From Coriobacteriales bacterium (GTDB lineage Bacteria; Actinomycetota; Coriobacteriia; Coriobacteriales; UBA8131), in contig JAISUQ010000011.1 of the NCBI GenBank assembly GCA_031272005.1, positions 1 through 5,907 of the forward strand: a stretch of 5,907 nucleotides of DNA, read 5' to 3'. Position 1 is the first letter of the stretch. Every line of letters begins with the position of its first letter. The translations under genes and the position numbers were made by a program. A model generated the notes under the pieces. It had not been told where the DNA came from, searched no databases, and saw nothing but the letters and a program-made list of their open reading frames with translations. Shown one piece after another: positions 1 to 5,719 of the stretch.

Positions 1-297
1 CTGCACCCGGAGTACGGCACCAAGCCGCGCGTCTACTACAAGGGCCTGCCCAAAAAGTTTGTCGCCGGCACGGTCTATGACCCTGAGGCCGAAGAGGTCT
101 ACATCGGCGCTACCGCCACGCTCAGCGGCGACGCTGGCACCTTCAGTGCCCAGACCGACGACTGGGGCGACTTCTGGCTGCGCGATTTGCCGGATGGCGA
201 CTTCACGCTGACCATCGAGGCCGCCGGAAAGTCCAAGACCCTGCAGGTCTCCACCAAGGAAAAGGACATCGGCCTGGGCGACATCGCCTTGGCCTGA
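1..297 (+). CDS. Transhydroxylase-type 4Fe-4S beta subunit, C-terminal end (5' truncated)
   Basis: This is an open frame from the first base to a TGA at 295-297, giving the last 98 residues of a protein that starts outside the window. It opens with GTKPRVYY (residues 6-13), a segment typical of the end of the ferredoxin-like fold in DmsB/NrfC-type electron-transfer subunits. About 80 residues follow that look like a small beta-sandwich (Cna-B/transthyretin-like) domain: alternating hydrophobic strands, DDWGDFWLRDLPDGDFTLTIE at about 53-73 and a final DIGLGDIAL strand. As I remember it, the beta subunit of Pelobacter acidigallici pyrogallol-phloroglucinol transhydroxylase has the same order: three 4Fe-4S clusters, then GTKPRVYYKNL, then such a domain with matching FGEF and DNGEYTVEIDADGKS segments. 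No cluster cysteines fall in the visible part. The role inferred is electron transfer or structural partner to a Mo alpha subunit encoded upstream, in the cytoplasm. It is not the partner of the alpha gene at 3076, which has its own beta gene directly after it. Confidence 0.88.
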   Translation: MHPEYGTKPRVYYKGLPKKFVAGTVYDPEAEEVYIGATATLSGDAGTFSAQTDDWGDFWLRDLPDGDFTLTIEAAGKSKTLQVSTKEKDIGLGDIALA

Positions 298-317
298 GTC
301 CAGGCTTGCATCTCTAA

Positions 318-358
318 CGCCCGCAGGGATTCGCAGTCCAGTGGACTGCGAATGGGCG
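318..358. repeat. Long near-perfect palindrome in intergenic spacer
   Basis: The core at 329-353 is a perfect inverted repeat with 12-bp arms, ATTCGCAGTCCA and TGGACTGCGAAT, around a single central G. A further five pairs, CGCCC (318-322) with GGGCG (354-358), extend it if a 6-base bulge (323-328) is allowed. It starts about 20 bases after the stop of the upstream beta subunit. No T-run follows, so it is not a standard intrinsic terminator. It could be a dimeric regulator's operator, an mRNA-stabilising or processing hairpin, or a REP-like palindromic element. The sequence alone does not decide. Confidence 0.75.
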
Positions 359-360
359 AA

Positions 361-406
361 GCTGCGAATGCAGCGCTTGAGCCCCTGGGCAAGGGGCTAC
401 CAGCCC
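361..406. repeat. Cluster of short, partly exclusive hairpins
   Basis: Three hairpins can be drawn. GCTGC/GCAGC (361-365 and 370-374) closes a GAAT loop. AGCCCCT/AGGGGCT (380-386 and 392-398) closes a GGGCA loop. GGGCT/AGCCC (394-398 and 402-406) closes an ACC loop. The last two share bases 394-398 and cannot form together. The 9-mer CTGCGAATG occurs here at 362-370 and also at 346-354 inside the preceding palindrome. The 380-398 stem is terminator-sized but is followed by a C-rich stretch, not a U-tract. A role in partial termination or in RNA stability between the upstream enzyme genes and the zinc-ribbon gene is possible but unproven. Confidence 0.55.
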
Positions 407-444
407 GCCCCTGCAACCAGTGAAAAAGTAATGCGCTACAGAGT

Positions 445-451
445 AAGGGAG
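445..451 (+). promoter_or_regulatory. Ribosome binding site that sets the start at 460
   Basis: AAGGGAG lies 8 bases before the ATG at 460. The in-frame ATG at 487 has no comparable purine-rich site before it (the preceding bases are CAGCTGAGTTATCC), so 460 is preferred as the start. Confidence 0.65.
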
Positions 452-459
452 TTTATCAA

Positions 460-807
460 ATGTGCTTCAGACCAGCTGAGTTATCCATGAACACCTGCCC
501 GGAGTGCGGCAAGAAGAACAAGCCCATCGCCAAGGTCTGCGAGGCCTGCGGTGCGGCGTTGGGAGTCCAGCAGAATGTGACCTGCCCCATCTGCGGCATG
601 CAGAATCCGGCCACAGCCACTACCTGCGCCCAATGCGGCGCCACTGCCGAGGAAATCATGGCCAAGATGGGCGGCGCTCCTTCAGCACCCGGCGCCCCAG
701 CAGCACCGCCGGCTCCTGGCGCCCCCAGGCCGCCAGCGGCCCCCGGCGCTCCCCAGCCGCCGGCGCCTCCTGGCGCCCCCAAGCCGCCTGCGGCTCCCAG
801 TGTCTGA
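460..807 (+). CDS. Small double zinc-ribbon protein with Pro/Ala repeat tail
   Basis: The protein has 115 residues. Two four-cysteine modules with the same spacing, CxxC-x10-CxxC, occupy residues 13-30 (C13, C16, C27, C30) and 42-59 (C42, C45, C56, C59). Each has the CPxCG and CxxCGA knuckles of zinc-ribbon domains, so each probably binds one structural zinc; rubredoxin-like iron binding is a less likely alternative. A short link (EEIMAKMGG) leads to a tail from residue 73 made almost only of Pro, Ala and Gly. There is no signal peptide or membrane segment, so it should be cytoplasmic. The start at 460 is supported by a ribosome site; the alternative ATG at 487 would remove nine residues and keep both modules intact. 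It lies 47 bases before the VOC gene and is probably co-transcribed with it. I do not recognise the gene. A scaffold, chaperone or regulator for the neighbouring enzymes is possible but is only a guess from position. Confidence 0.82.
   Translation: MCFRPAELSMNTCPECGKKNKPIAKVCEACGAALGVQQNVTCPICGMQNPATATTCAQCGATAEEIMAKMGGAPSAPGAPAAPPAPGAPRPPAAPGAPQPPAPPGAPKPPAAPSV
688..795 (+). repeat. Four tandem 27-bp repeats encoding a PGAPxPPAA-like unit
   Basis: Inside the zinc-ribbon gene, residues 77-112 are four consecutive 9-residue units: PGAPAAPPA, PGAPRPPAA, PGAPQPPAP and PGAPKPPAA. PGAP recurs exactly every nine residues (77, 86, 95, 104). The fifth position of the unit varies as A, R, Q and K. 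At DNA level the units differ at several third-codon positions, so the array is not freshly duplicated. The encoded tail is probably extended or polyproline-like. Confidence 0.85.
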
Positions 808-854
808 GATAACCACAGCGTAGTATTCCATAACCGAAGAGAAGGGAGTGCGTT

Positions 855-1379
855 ATGACAGAGACTATTCTCAACAAGTACGCCATCAATCAGGTTTCCT
901 ACTACGTCGAAGATATGGAGAAGTTCGCCCGTGCCCATTCGGCGCTGTTCGGCTCCGGCCCGTTCTTCTACATGGACCCGATGACTCAGACCACCAACTA
1001 TCGCGGCCAGGAGATTGAGCTGACCATGGCCACGGCCTTTGGCCAGTTCGGCGACATCCAGATCGAGCTGGTCCAGGTCCTCAGTGAACCCAACCCCTAC
1101 GAGGAGCTGGGACGTTACGGTTTCCATCACTTCTCCAACTGGGTGGATGACTTCGATGCCGCACTCAAGCTGTTTGCCGATGCCGGCTACGAGCCGCTGT
1201 TCACCCTGGTCGCTGGCAGTGGAATGCGTGTGGCCTATATCGACTGCACCAAGGACCTCGGCCACTATGTGGAGATCCATGCCCCGATCAAGCAGGTTTG
1301 GGATATGTATGCCGCTGCCGCCAAGGATTGGGACGGCACTGACGTCTGGCGCCGTTTCGACACGTTGTTCAAGCGTTAA
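855..1379 (+). CDS. VOC-superfamily (glyoxalase/dioxygenase fold) protein
   Basis: This 174-residue protein has the two beta-alpha-beta-beta-beta modules of the vicinal oxygen chelate superfamily. The first module runs from AINQVSYYVEDMEKFARAHSALFG (from residue 10) to DIQIELVQVL (67-76). The second runs from YGFHHFSNWVDDFDAALKLFADAGY (88-112) to GHYVEIHAP (136-144). Candidate metal ligands by position are Q13, E71, H92 (or H91) and E140. The first is usually His in glyoxalase-like enzymes and is Gln here, which still could ligate metal. Family members include glyoxalase I, methylmalonyl-CoA epimerase, extradiol dioxygenases and several isomerases; the reaction here cannot be assigned. The protein lacks a signal peptide and is probably cytoplasmic. 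AAGGGAG at 842-848 is a good ribosome site 6 bases before the ATG. The C-terminal 30 residues are rich in Trp and charged residues (VWDMY, DVWRRFDTLFKR) and may cap the active site or mediate dimer contacts. With Mo enzymes on both sides, an accessory step in aromatic or cyclic-intermediate metabolism is plausible. Confidence 0.88.
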   Translation: MTETILNKYAINQVSYYVEDMEKFARAHSALFGSGPFFYMDPMTQTTNYRGQEIELTMATAFGQFGDIQIELVQVLSEPNPYEELGRYGFHHFSNWVDDFDAALKLFADAGYEPLFTLVAGSGMRVAYIDCTKDLGHYVEIHAPIKQVWDMYAAAAKDWDGTDVWRRFDTLFKR

Positions 1380-1411
1380 GGGGATAACCAGAAAACCATA
1401 ACAACAAGTTT

Positions 1412-1417
1412 GGAGGG
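1412..1417 (+). promoter_or_regulatory. Ribosome binding site that sets the start at 1422
   Basis: GGAGGG lies 4 bases before the ATG at 1422. A TTG at 1410 is in frame and would extend the protein by four residues, but it overlaps this ribosome site and has none of its own. Confidence 0.75.
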
Positions 1418-1421
1418 AACC

Positions 1422-2957
1422 ATGAGCGAAGCTGAAACCAAGAATGCCTTTCTGGCTGCACCGCAAGCCAAGAAGATGCTCACCTTAGTTGGCCTGTACG
1501 TGGGCCTGATTGCCCAACTCTGCACCTCTGTGACCTTCTCCAGCTGGCTGCGCACCGCCCAGACGGAGTTCTCCGACGGCTATCTGTACATCTTTGCCAT
1601 TTCTGTTGGTGGTATTCTTGGCCTGATTGCCATGCCGCTGTTCGGCTACTTCGGCGCCAAGGACCCAGCCCTGAAAAAGCCGCTGATTTGCGTCTCGCTG
1701 CTGCTGGGGTTGATAGTTCTGCTGGGACGGGCGGTGGCGCCGTCGATGATTGTCATCGCTATGGTCAGCGCGTTCTGGGGTTTTGTCAGCGCCGGCATCT
1801 ATGTATTGGGCTTCTCGATGATTCGGGATATGTTCGAGCAGTCCAAGGTCGGTCTGTACCTCGGCCTGGTCGGCACGATGAGTTCCATCGGCATGCTGGT
1901 CGGCCCGATTGCCGGCGGCATGATCATGCAAAGCCCCATCGGCTGGCGGGGCCTGAACTTCATCCTGGCCATTTTGATGGCCGTGGCTTTAGTGATGGTC
2001 TTTCTGGGCGTCAGCGTCAAGAAGGCTGAGGTGGCCAACATGGCCTCGCCCAGCCATACCTTCGATGTCACCGGCACCATCGCTTTGATGGTCTTCCTCG
2101 GCGCTTTGATCATCATGCTCTCCATGACCTCGGTTTTCCCGTTGGGGTCATTGGTCAGTAATGTCCTGGCCATACTGGCCTTAATCGGCCTGGTGGGTCT
2201 GATATTCGACATCAACAAGAAGGATGAGAAGGCCATCGTGCCCAAGAAAGTCCTCAAGGACTGGAACTGCATCATGCTGGCCATCTCCATCGCCCTGTGC
2301 ATGATCACCTCGATGTCGCTGAGCTACTTCCTGCCGCAGTATCTGCCTTCGCTTCGGGCTGACGCCATCATCCAGGCCATCGACCCGGAGACCAAGGGCC
2401 TCTCGATGTTGCTGCCTACCGCCTGCTGCGCCTTAAGCAGTATGTTCCTCGGCCCGGTATTGGGTAAGCGCATCGCCAAGGCCGGCAATGCCCGCGGCGT
2501 GACCACGGTGGCCACCATCGTCCAGATCGTCATCTTCGTCATCTTCACCGCCCTGTTCTTCGGCGTCCTGGGCAAGGACGAAAGCGGCGTGGCCAAGGTA
2601 CCCTATGTCGCCATCCTGGTGCTGATGTTCTGCGCCGGCCTCTATAACTCGCGCAACCAGGTGCTGGGAGCGGCAGCACCGCAGATCCAGATCCGGCCGG
2701 AGATCCGCGTCCAGGCCAACTCCATCGTCCAGGTGGGGCAGAACCTCGGCGGCGGCCTGGCGATGCCGATATTCGGTCTGGTGCAGGCGGTCTTTGCCGC
2801 ACCGCTGATTGCCAGTGGCATGGACAAGAGCGTGGCAACGGTCGCCGCTATACCCAGTGCCATGCCCTGGATCATGGTCATCGTCACGGTGCTCTCGGTG
2901 GTGCTGCTGATTACCGGACTGCTGCTGCGCCCGCTGAAGAAGGATGACGATAAATGA
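1422..2957 (+). CDS. Major Facilitator Superfamily transporter
   Basis: This 511-residue, strongly hydrophobic protein has about 12 to 14 membrane segments, with clear ones near residues 20-40, 55-77, 87-106, 109-131, 144-168, 176-199, 216-240 and 245-267, followed by four to six more to about residue 505. The GxxxGPxxGG pattern at 157-166 (GMLVGPIAGG) matches the motif C of proton-coupled drug and organic-ion antiporters, and RDMFEQSKVGLYLGL before it matches the usual loop into the fifth helix. It starts in the cytoplasm without a cleavable signal and ends in a charged tail (LKKDDDK). The length is greater than the 400-450 residues of typical 12-helix members and suits a 14-helix (DHA2-like) layout, though I cannot count helices exactly. 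It sits in the inner membrane. From its position between the VOC and Mo-enzyme genes, the likely job is uptake of the pathway substrate or export of a product; the substrate is not visible in the sequence. The gap of 42 bases to the VOC gene supports co-transcription. Confidence 0.9.
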   Translation: MSEAETKNAFLAAPQAKKMLTLVGLYVGLIAQLCTSVTFSSWLRTAQTEFSDGYLYIFAISVGGILGLIAMPLFGYFGAKDPALKKPLICVSLLLGLIVLLGRAVAPSMIVIAMVSAFWGFVSAGIYVLGFSMIRDMFEQSKVGLYLGLVGTMSSIGMLVGPIAGGMIMQSPIGWRGLNFILAILMAVALVMVFLGVSVKKAEVANMASPSHTFDVTGTIALMVFLGALIIMLSMTSVFPLGSLVSNVLAILALIGLVGLIFDINKKDEKAIVPKKVLKDWNCIMLAISIALCMITSMSLSYFLPQYLPSLRADAIIQAIDPETKGLSMLLPTACCALSSMFLGPVLGKRIAKAGNARGVTTVATIVQIVIFVIFTALFFGVLGKDESGVAKVPYVAILVLMFCAGLYNSRNQVLGAAAPQIQIRPEIRVQANSIVQVGQNLGGGLAMPIFGLVQAVFAAPLIASGMDKSVATVAAIPSAMPWIMVIVTVLSVVLLITGLLLRPLKKDDDK

Positions 2958-2978
2958 TAGCAAGCTAATATCAGTCCC

Positions 2979-3004
2979 GGAGGAGCCTGACCCGGGGCTC
3001 CTCC
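2979..3004 (+). other. Stem-loop between transporter and Mo-enzyme genes
   Basis: GGAGGAGCC (2979-2987) and GGCTCCTCC (2996-3004) form a perfect 9-bp GC-rich stem with an 8-base loop. It lies 22 bases after the transporter stop and about 70 bases before the Mo-enzyme start. No T-run follows (CCAGACGCTT), so it is not a canonical intrinsic terminator. One strand (GGAGGAG) is itself like a ribosome site, but no suitable start follows it. It may be an mRNA processing or stability element that lets the enzyme genes be expressed at a different level from the transporter gene. The rest of this 118-base spacer shows only the ribosome site of the next gene. Confidence 0.6.
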
Positions 3005-3075
3005 CAGACGCTTCCAATGTCGGTATGGACATGAATAAGCACTGACAATTCGAGAGAAGGAAGAAGGAGGACAGC

Positions 3076-5718
3076 ATGACTGACAATGCCAGCCAATTGA
3101 CGCCAGACAAGACCGTCTACCGGCCGATAGCCTGTGGCGGCACCGGCGGCGACCCGGTGGCCATCGACTCCAAGGATGGCAAGCTGATTCGCTTCCGGCC
3201 GACTCGCTGGGACACCAACTACAGCCCAGAAGAGCTCAAGGACAGTTGGTGGGAGGTCGAGGTGGACGGCAAGAAGTTCTCGCCGGACATCAAGGGCACA
3301 CCGAGCTATTTCGCTTTGGCCTACAAGACCCGCGTCTATTCGCCCAACCGCGTCAAGTACCCCTTGAAGCGCGTGGACTGGGAGCCGGGCGGCGACCCGG
3401 CCAAGATCAATGCTGCCAACCGCGGCCGTTCCAAGTTCGTGCGCATCTCCTGGGATGAGGCCCTGGACATCATCGAGGCCGAGCTGCGCCGGGTCATCGA
3501 CACCTACGGGCCGTTCTCCGTGCTGACCATCGGCGAGGATGGCCATCGCGAGTCCAAGGACCTCCAGGCTGGCGGCGGCATGCACTCCACGCTGATGAAC
3601 CAGCTGGGCGGCTACACCCGCGAGGCCCGCACACCAGACTCCGTGGAGGGCTGGTACTGGGGCGCCAAGCACTTCTGGGGTTCGGGCTCCAACCGCGGCC
3701 TGGGCATGATCGCCCCGCCGGAGACCAACTACTGCTCCTGGAACGTCTGCTATGACATCACGCTCTACTCCGATTTCATCGCCTTCCAGGCCGGCGACCT
3801 GGAGCTGACACAGAACTACGCCAGCCAGTTCTGGAGCCGCCTGCTGAAGTATTGGGAGGAGTTGGGCAAGGAATTTGTGATCATCGACCCCTTCTGCAAC
3901 TACACCGCCGTCTGTCATGAGACGATGAAGTGGATTCCGGTGCTGCCGAATACCGACGCTGCCCTGGATTTTGCCATCATGTATGTCTGGATTACCGAAG
4001 GGCTCTACGACAAGGAATACATCGACACCCACTCCATCCACTTCGACAAGGTGGCCGCCTACATCCTCGGTGAGGATGAGGAAGGCATCGCCAAGACGCC
4101 GCAGTGGGCCGCACCGCTGTGCGGCGTGCCGGCCTGGACCATCAAGGCCCTGGCCCGCAAGTGGGCCAAGCATGCCACCGCCCTGGTGCACTTCTCCTCC
4201 GGCTCCATCAAGGGCCCGTACTCCCATGAGCCGGGCCGTACCCATGCCTACAAGATAGCCATGCAGGGCCTGGGTAAGCCGGGCGTGCAGCAGTTCTTCA
4301 TGAACGCCTCAGACATGATCAAGCAGGAGCTGTCCAAGACCACCACCGCGCCGATGATGATGACTTCCAAGAGCCGGATGTTCTATCCCACCGTCCAGTC
4401 CATCCCGCGCAGCGCGGTGGCCCATGGCCTGCAGACCGGTGAGATGAAGTGGTGGGGCAGCCCGTGCATTGTCTACGTACCCACCGACGAGCAGTTCAAG
4501 GAGTTCAACTATCCGGCGCCGGCCGATCAGGGCGGAGCCCAGTGCCACCTGCTCTGGAGTGAGAAGCCCTGCAACATGAACTGTTGGAACGGCGGCTTCA
4601 ACTTCCAGGAGGCCATCCGTACCGATGAGGTGGAGTGCTTCATCACCAACCACCAGTGGCTGGAGAACGACTCCCTGTTCGCCGATCTGGTGTTGCCGGT
4701 GACCACCTGTGTGGAGGAGAACGACGCCGTGGGCGCCTCGCAGATCGTGCCGCTGAAGATGGCCGGCTATCAGGTGCCCGCCTGCGATAAGGTGGGCGAG
4801 TCCTTCTCCGACTATCAGATTGCCATCAAGGTCGCGGAGCGCTTCGGCGTGGCTGAGAACATCAACCTGGGCATGTCCGATGCCGAGTGGCTGCAGTATG
4901 GCTTTGAGCAGTCGCGGCTGCCGGAAGAGATTGATTTTGAGACCTTCAAGAGCCGGCAGTACTACATCCCCAAGGCTGATCCCAACTGGAGGGATCTGCC
5001 CGCTGGCATGCGTGGCTTCTATGAGGATCCCGAGGGTCATCCGCTGGATACGCCGAGCGGCAAGCTGGAGTTCTGGAGCGAGGCTCTGGCCGAGAACTTC
5101 CCGGATGACAAGGAACGCCCACCGATGGCCAAGTGGATCATCGGCGGCCCGGCCTCCGAGGGCTGGACACACGATGAATCGCTGCTGGGCGAGAAGGCCA
5201 AAACCTATCCCTTCCTGCTGGTCGCCAACCCGGCGCGCTTCCGCGTGCACGTCCAGGGCGACGACATCCCCTGGTTCCGTGAGATCGAGACCACCAAGGT
5301 CAAGGGCTGGGATGGCTACCTCTATGAGCCGCTGTGGATCTCTCCGGCTGATGCTGCCGCCAAGGGCATCAAGAACGGTGACATCGTCAAGGTCTTCAAC
5401 GACCAGGGCATCGTGCTCACCGGCGCAATGATCTCCGAGCGCGTGGTGCCCGGCGCCTTGATGATCCATAAGGGCTCGGGTGTCGACCCCATCGCCCCGG
5501 GCATCGACCGTGGTGGCGCCGCCAACCTGATCAGCCCGCCGCGGCCGATCTCCAAGCATTGCTGGGGCTTTGCCGTCAGCGGTTACCTGGTCGACTGCGC
5601 CAAGCTGGAGCAGGCTGAATATGATGAGTGGAAGGCCAAGTATCCCGAGGCCTTCGCCCGTGACTACGACCCCGCGACCGGCGCCAGCTATACGGCGTGG
5701 GTGGAAGGTGGTGAGTGA
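3076..5718 (+). CDS. Molybdopterin oxidoreductase alpha subunit, transhydroxylase/resorcinol hydroxylase-like
   Basis: This 880-residue protein is close in length to the roughly 875-residue large subunit of pyrogallol-phloroglucinol transhydroxylase (DMSO reductase family, bis-MGD). Family landmarks in order are RISWDEALD (123-131), PDSVEGWYWG (187-196), VIIDPFCNYTA (268-278), PNTDAALDFAI (291-301), MQGLGKPG (396-403), ITNHQWLENDSLFADLVLPV (523-542), TPSGKLEFWSE (659-669), a C-terminal dinucleotide-binding domain from about 712 (NPARFRVHVQGDD) and DPIAPGIDRGGAANLISP (804-821). S189 is the probable Mo ligand, with D188 and H157 beside it, matching Ser175, Asp174 and His144 of the Pelobacter enzyme. 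As in that enzyme there is no N-terminal cysteine cluster motif and no twin-arginine signal, so electrons would pass to the beta subunit and the enzyme should be cytoplasmic. AAGGAGG (3064-3070) lies 5 bases before the ATG. The stop is one base before the beta-subunit ATG, indicating translational coupling. The reaction (hydroxyl transfer, hydroxylation or reductive dehydroxylation of a phenolic ring) cannot be fixed. Alternatives are resorcinol hydroxylase (RehL type) or a catechol dehydroxylase relative. Confidence 0.93.
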   Translation: MTDNASQLTPDKTVYRPIACGGTGGDPVAIDSKDGKLIRFRPTRWDTNYSPEELKDSWWEVEVDGKKFSPDIKGTPSYFALAYKTRVYSPNRVKYPLKRVDWEPGGDPAKINAANRGRSKFVRISWDEALDIIEAELRRVIDTYGPFSVLTIGEDGHRESKDLQAGGGMHSTLMNQLGGYTREARTPDSVEGWYWGAKHFWGSGSNRGLGMIAPPETNYCSWNVCYDITLYSDFIAFQAGDLELTQNYASQFWSRLLKYWEELGKEFVIIDPFCNYTAVCHETMKWIPVLPNTDAALDFAIMYVWITEGLYDKEYIDTHSIHFDKVAAYILGEDEEGIAKTPQWAAPLCGVPAWTIKALARKWAKHATALVHFSSGSIKGPYSHEPGRTHAYKIAMQGLGKPGVQQFFMNASDMIKQELSKTTTAPMMMTSKSRMFYPTVQSIPRSAVAHGLQTGEMKWWGSPCIVYVPTDEQFKEFNYPAPADQGGAQCHLLWSEKPCNMNCWNGGFNFQEAIRTDEVECFITNHQWLENDSLFADLVLPVTTCVEENDAVGASQIVPLKMAGYQVPACDKVGESFSDYQIAIKVAERFGVAENINLGMSDAEWLQYGFEQSRLPEEIDFETFKSRQYYIPKADPNWRDLPAGMRGFYEDPEGHPLDTPSGKLEFWSEALAENFPDDKERPPMAKWIIGGPASEGWTHDESLLGEKAKTYPFLLVANPARFRVHVQGDDIPWFREIETTKVKGWDGYLYEPLWISPADAAAKGIKNGDIVKVFNDQGIVLTGAMISERVVPGALMIHKGSGVDPIAPGIDRGGAANLISPPRPISKHCWGFAVSGYLVDCAKLEQAEYDEWKAKYPEAFARDYDPATGASYTAWVEGGE
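5706..5712 (+). promoter_or_regulatory. Ribosome binding site inside the alpha-subunit gene end
   Basis: AAGGTGG lies in the last codons of the alpha gene, 7 bases before the beta-subunit ATG at 5720. It favours ATG 5720 over the in-frame GTG at 5711, which overlaps the site. This is the usual arrangement for coupled expression of two subunits in equal amounts. Confidence 0.65.
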
Positions 5719-5719
5719 G

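Noticed and set aside
380..406. Intrinsic terminator after the left beta subunit
   Set aside because: The stems are good but are followed by C-rich sequence with no T-run, so I list them as hairpins only.
311..414. Integron attC-like site
   Set aside because: The palindromic spacer and a TCTAAC word suggested it, but there is no GTTRRRY partner at the other end and the first base of the left core does not fit.
298..459. Sigma-70 or sigma-54 promoter before the zinc-ribbon gene
   Set aside because: No convincing -35/-10 pair or -24/-12 element was found; a promoter here cannot be excluded but is not supported.
487..489. Alternative ATG start for the zinc-ribbon protein
   Set aside because: It would start neatly four residues before the first CxxC pair, but no ribosome site precedes it, while 460 has AAGGGAG at 8 bases. 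It remains possible if leader residues are not conserved in homologues.
1410..1412. TTG start for the transporter
   Set aside because: It overlaps the GGAGGG ribosome site of the ATG at 1422.
456..1466. Long minus-strand open frame over the zinc-ribbon and VOC genes (336 aa)
   Set aside because: It lies antisense to two well-supported genes and reads low-complexity Gly/Ala sequence opposite the Pro/Ala repeats. Stops are rare there because of GC-rich codon use on the + strand.
2971..4245. Minus-strand open frame of 424 aa opposite the Mo-enzyme gene
   Set aside because: It is antisense to strongly conserved coding sequence, its composition resembles a codon shadow (rich in Gly, Val, Leu, Asp, His), and no known domain is visible.
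5711..5713. GTG start for the second beta subunit
   Set aside because: It overlaps the AAGGTGG ribosome site, and residue alignment to beta subunits fits the ATG at 5720.
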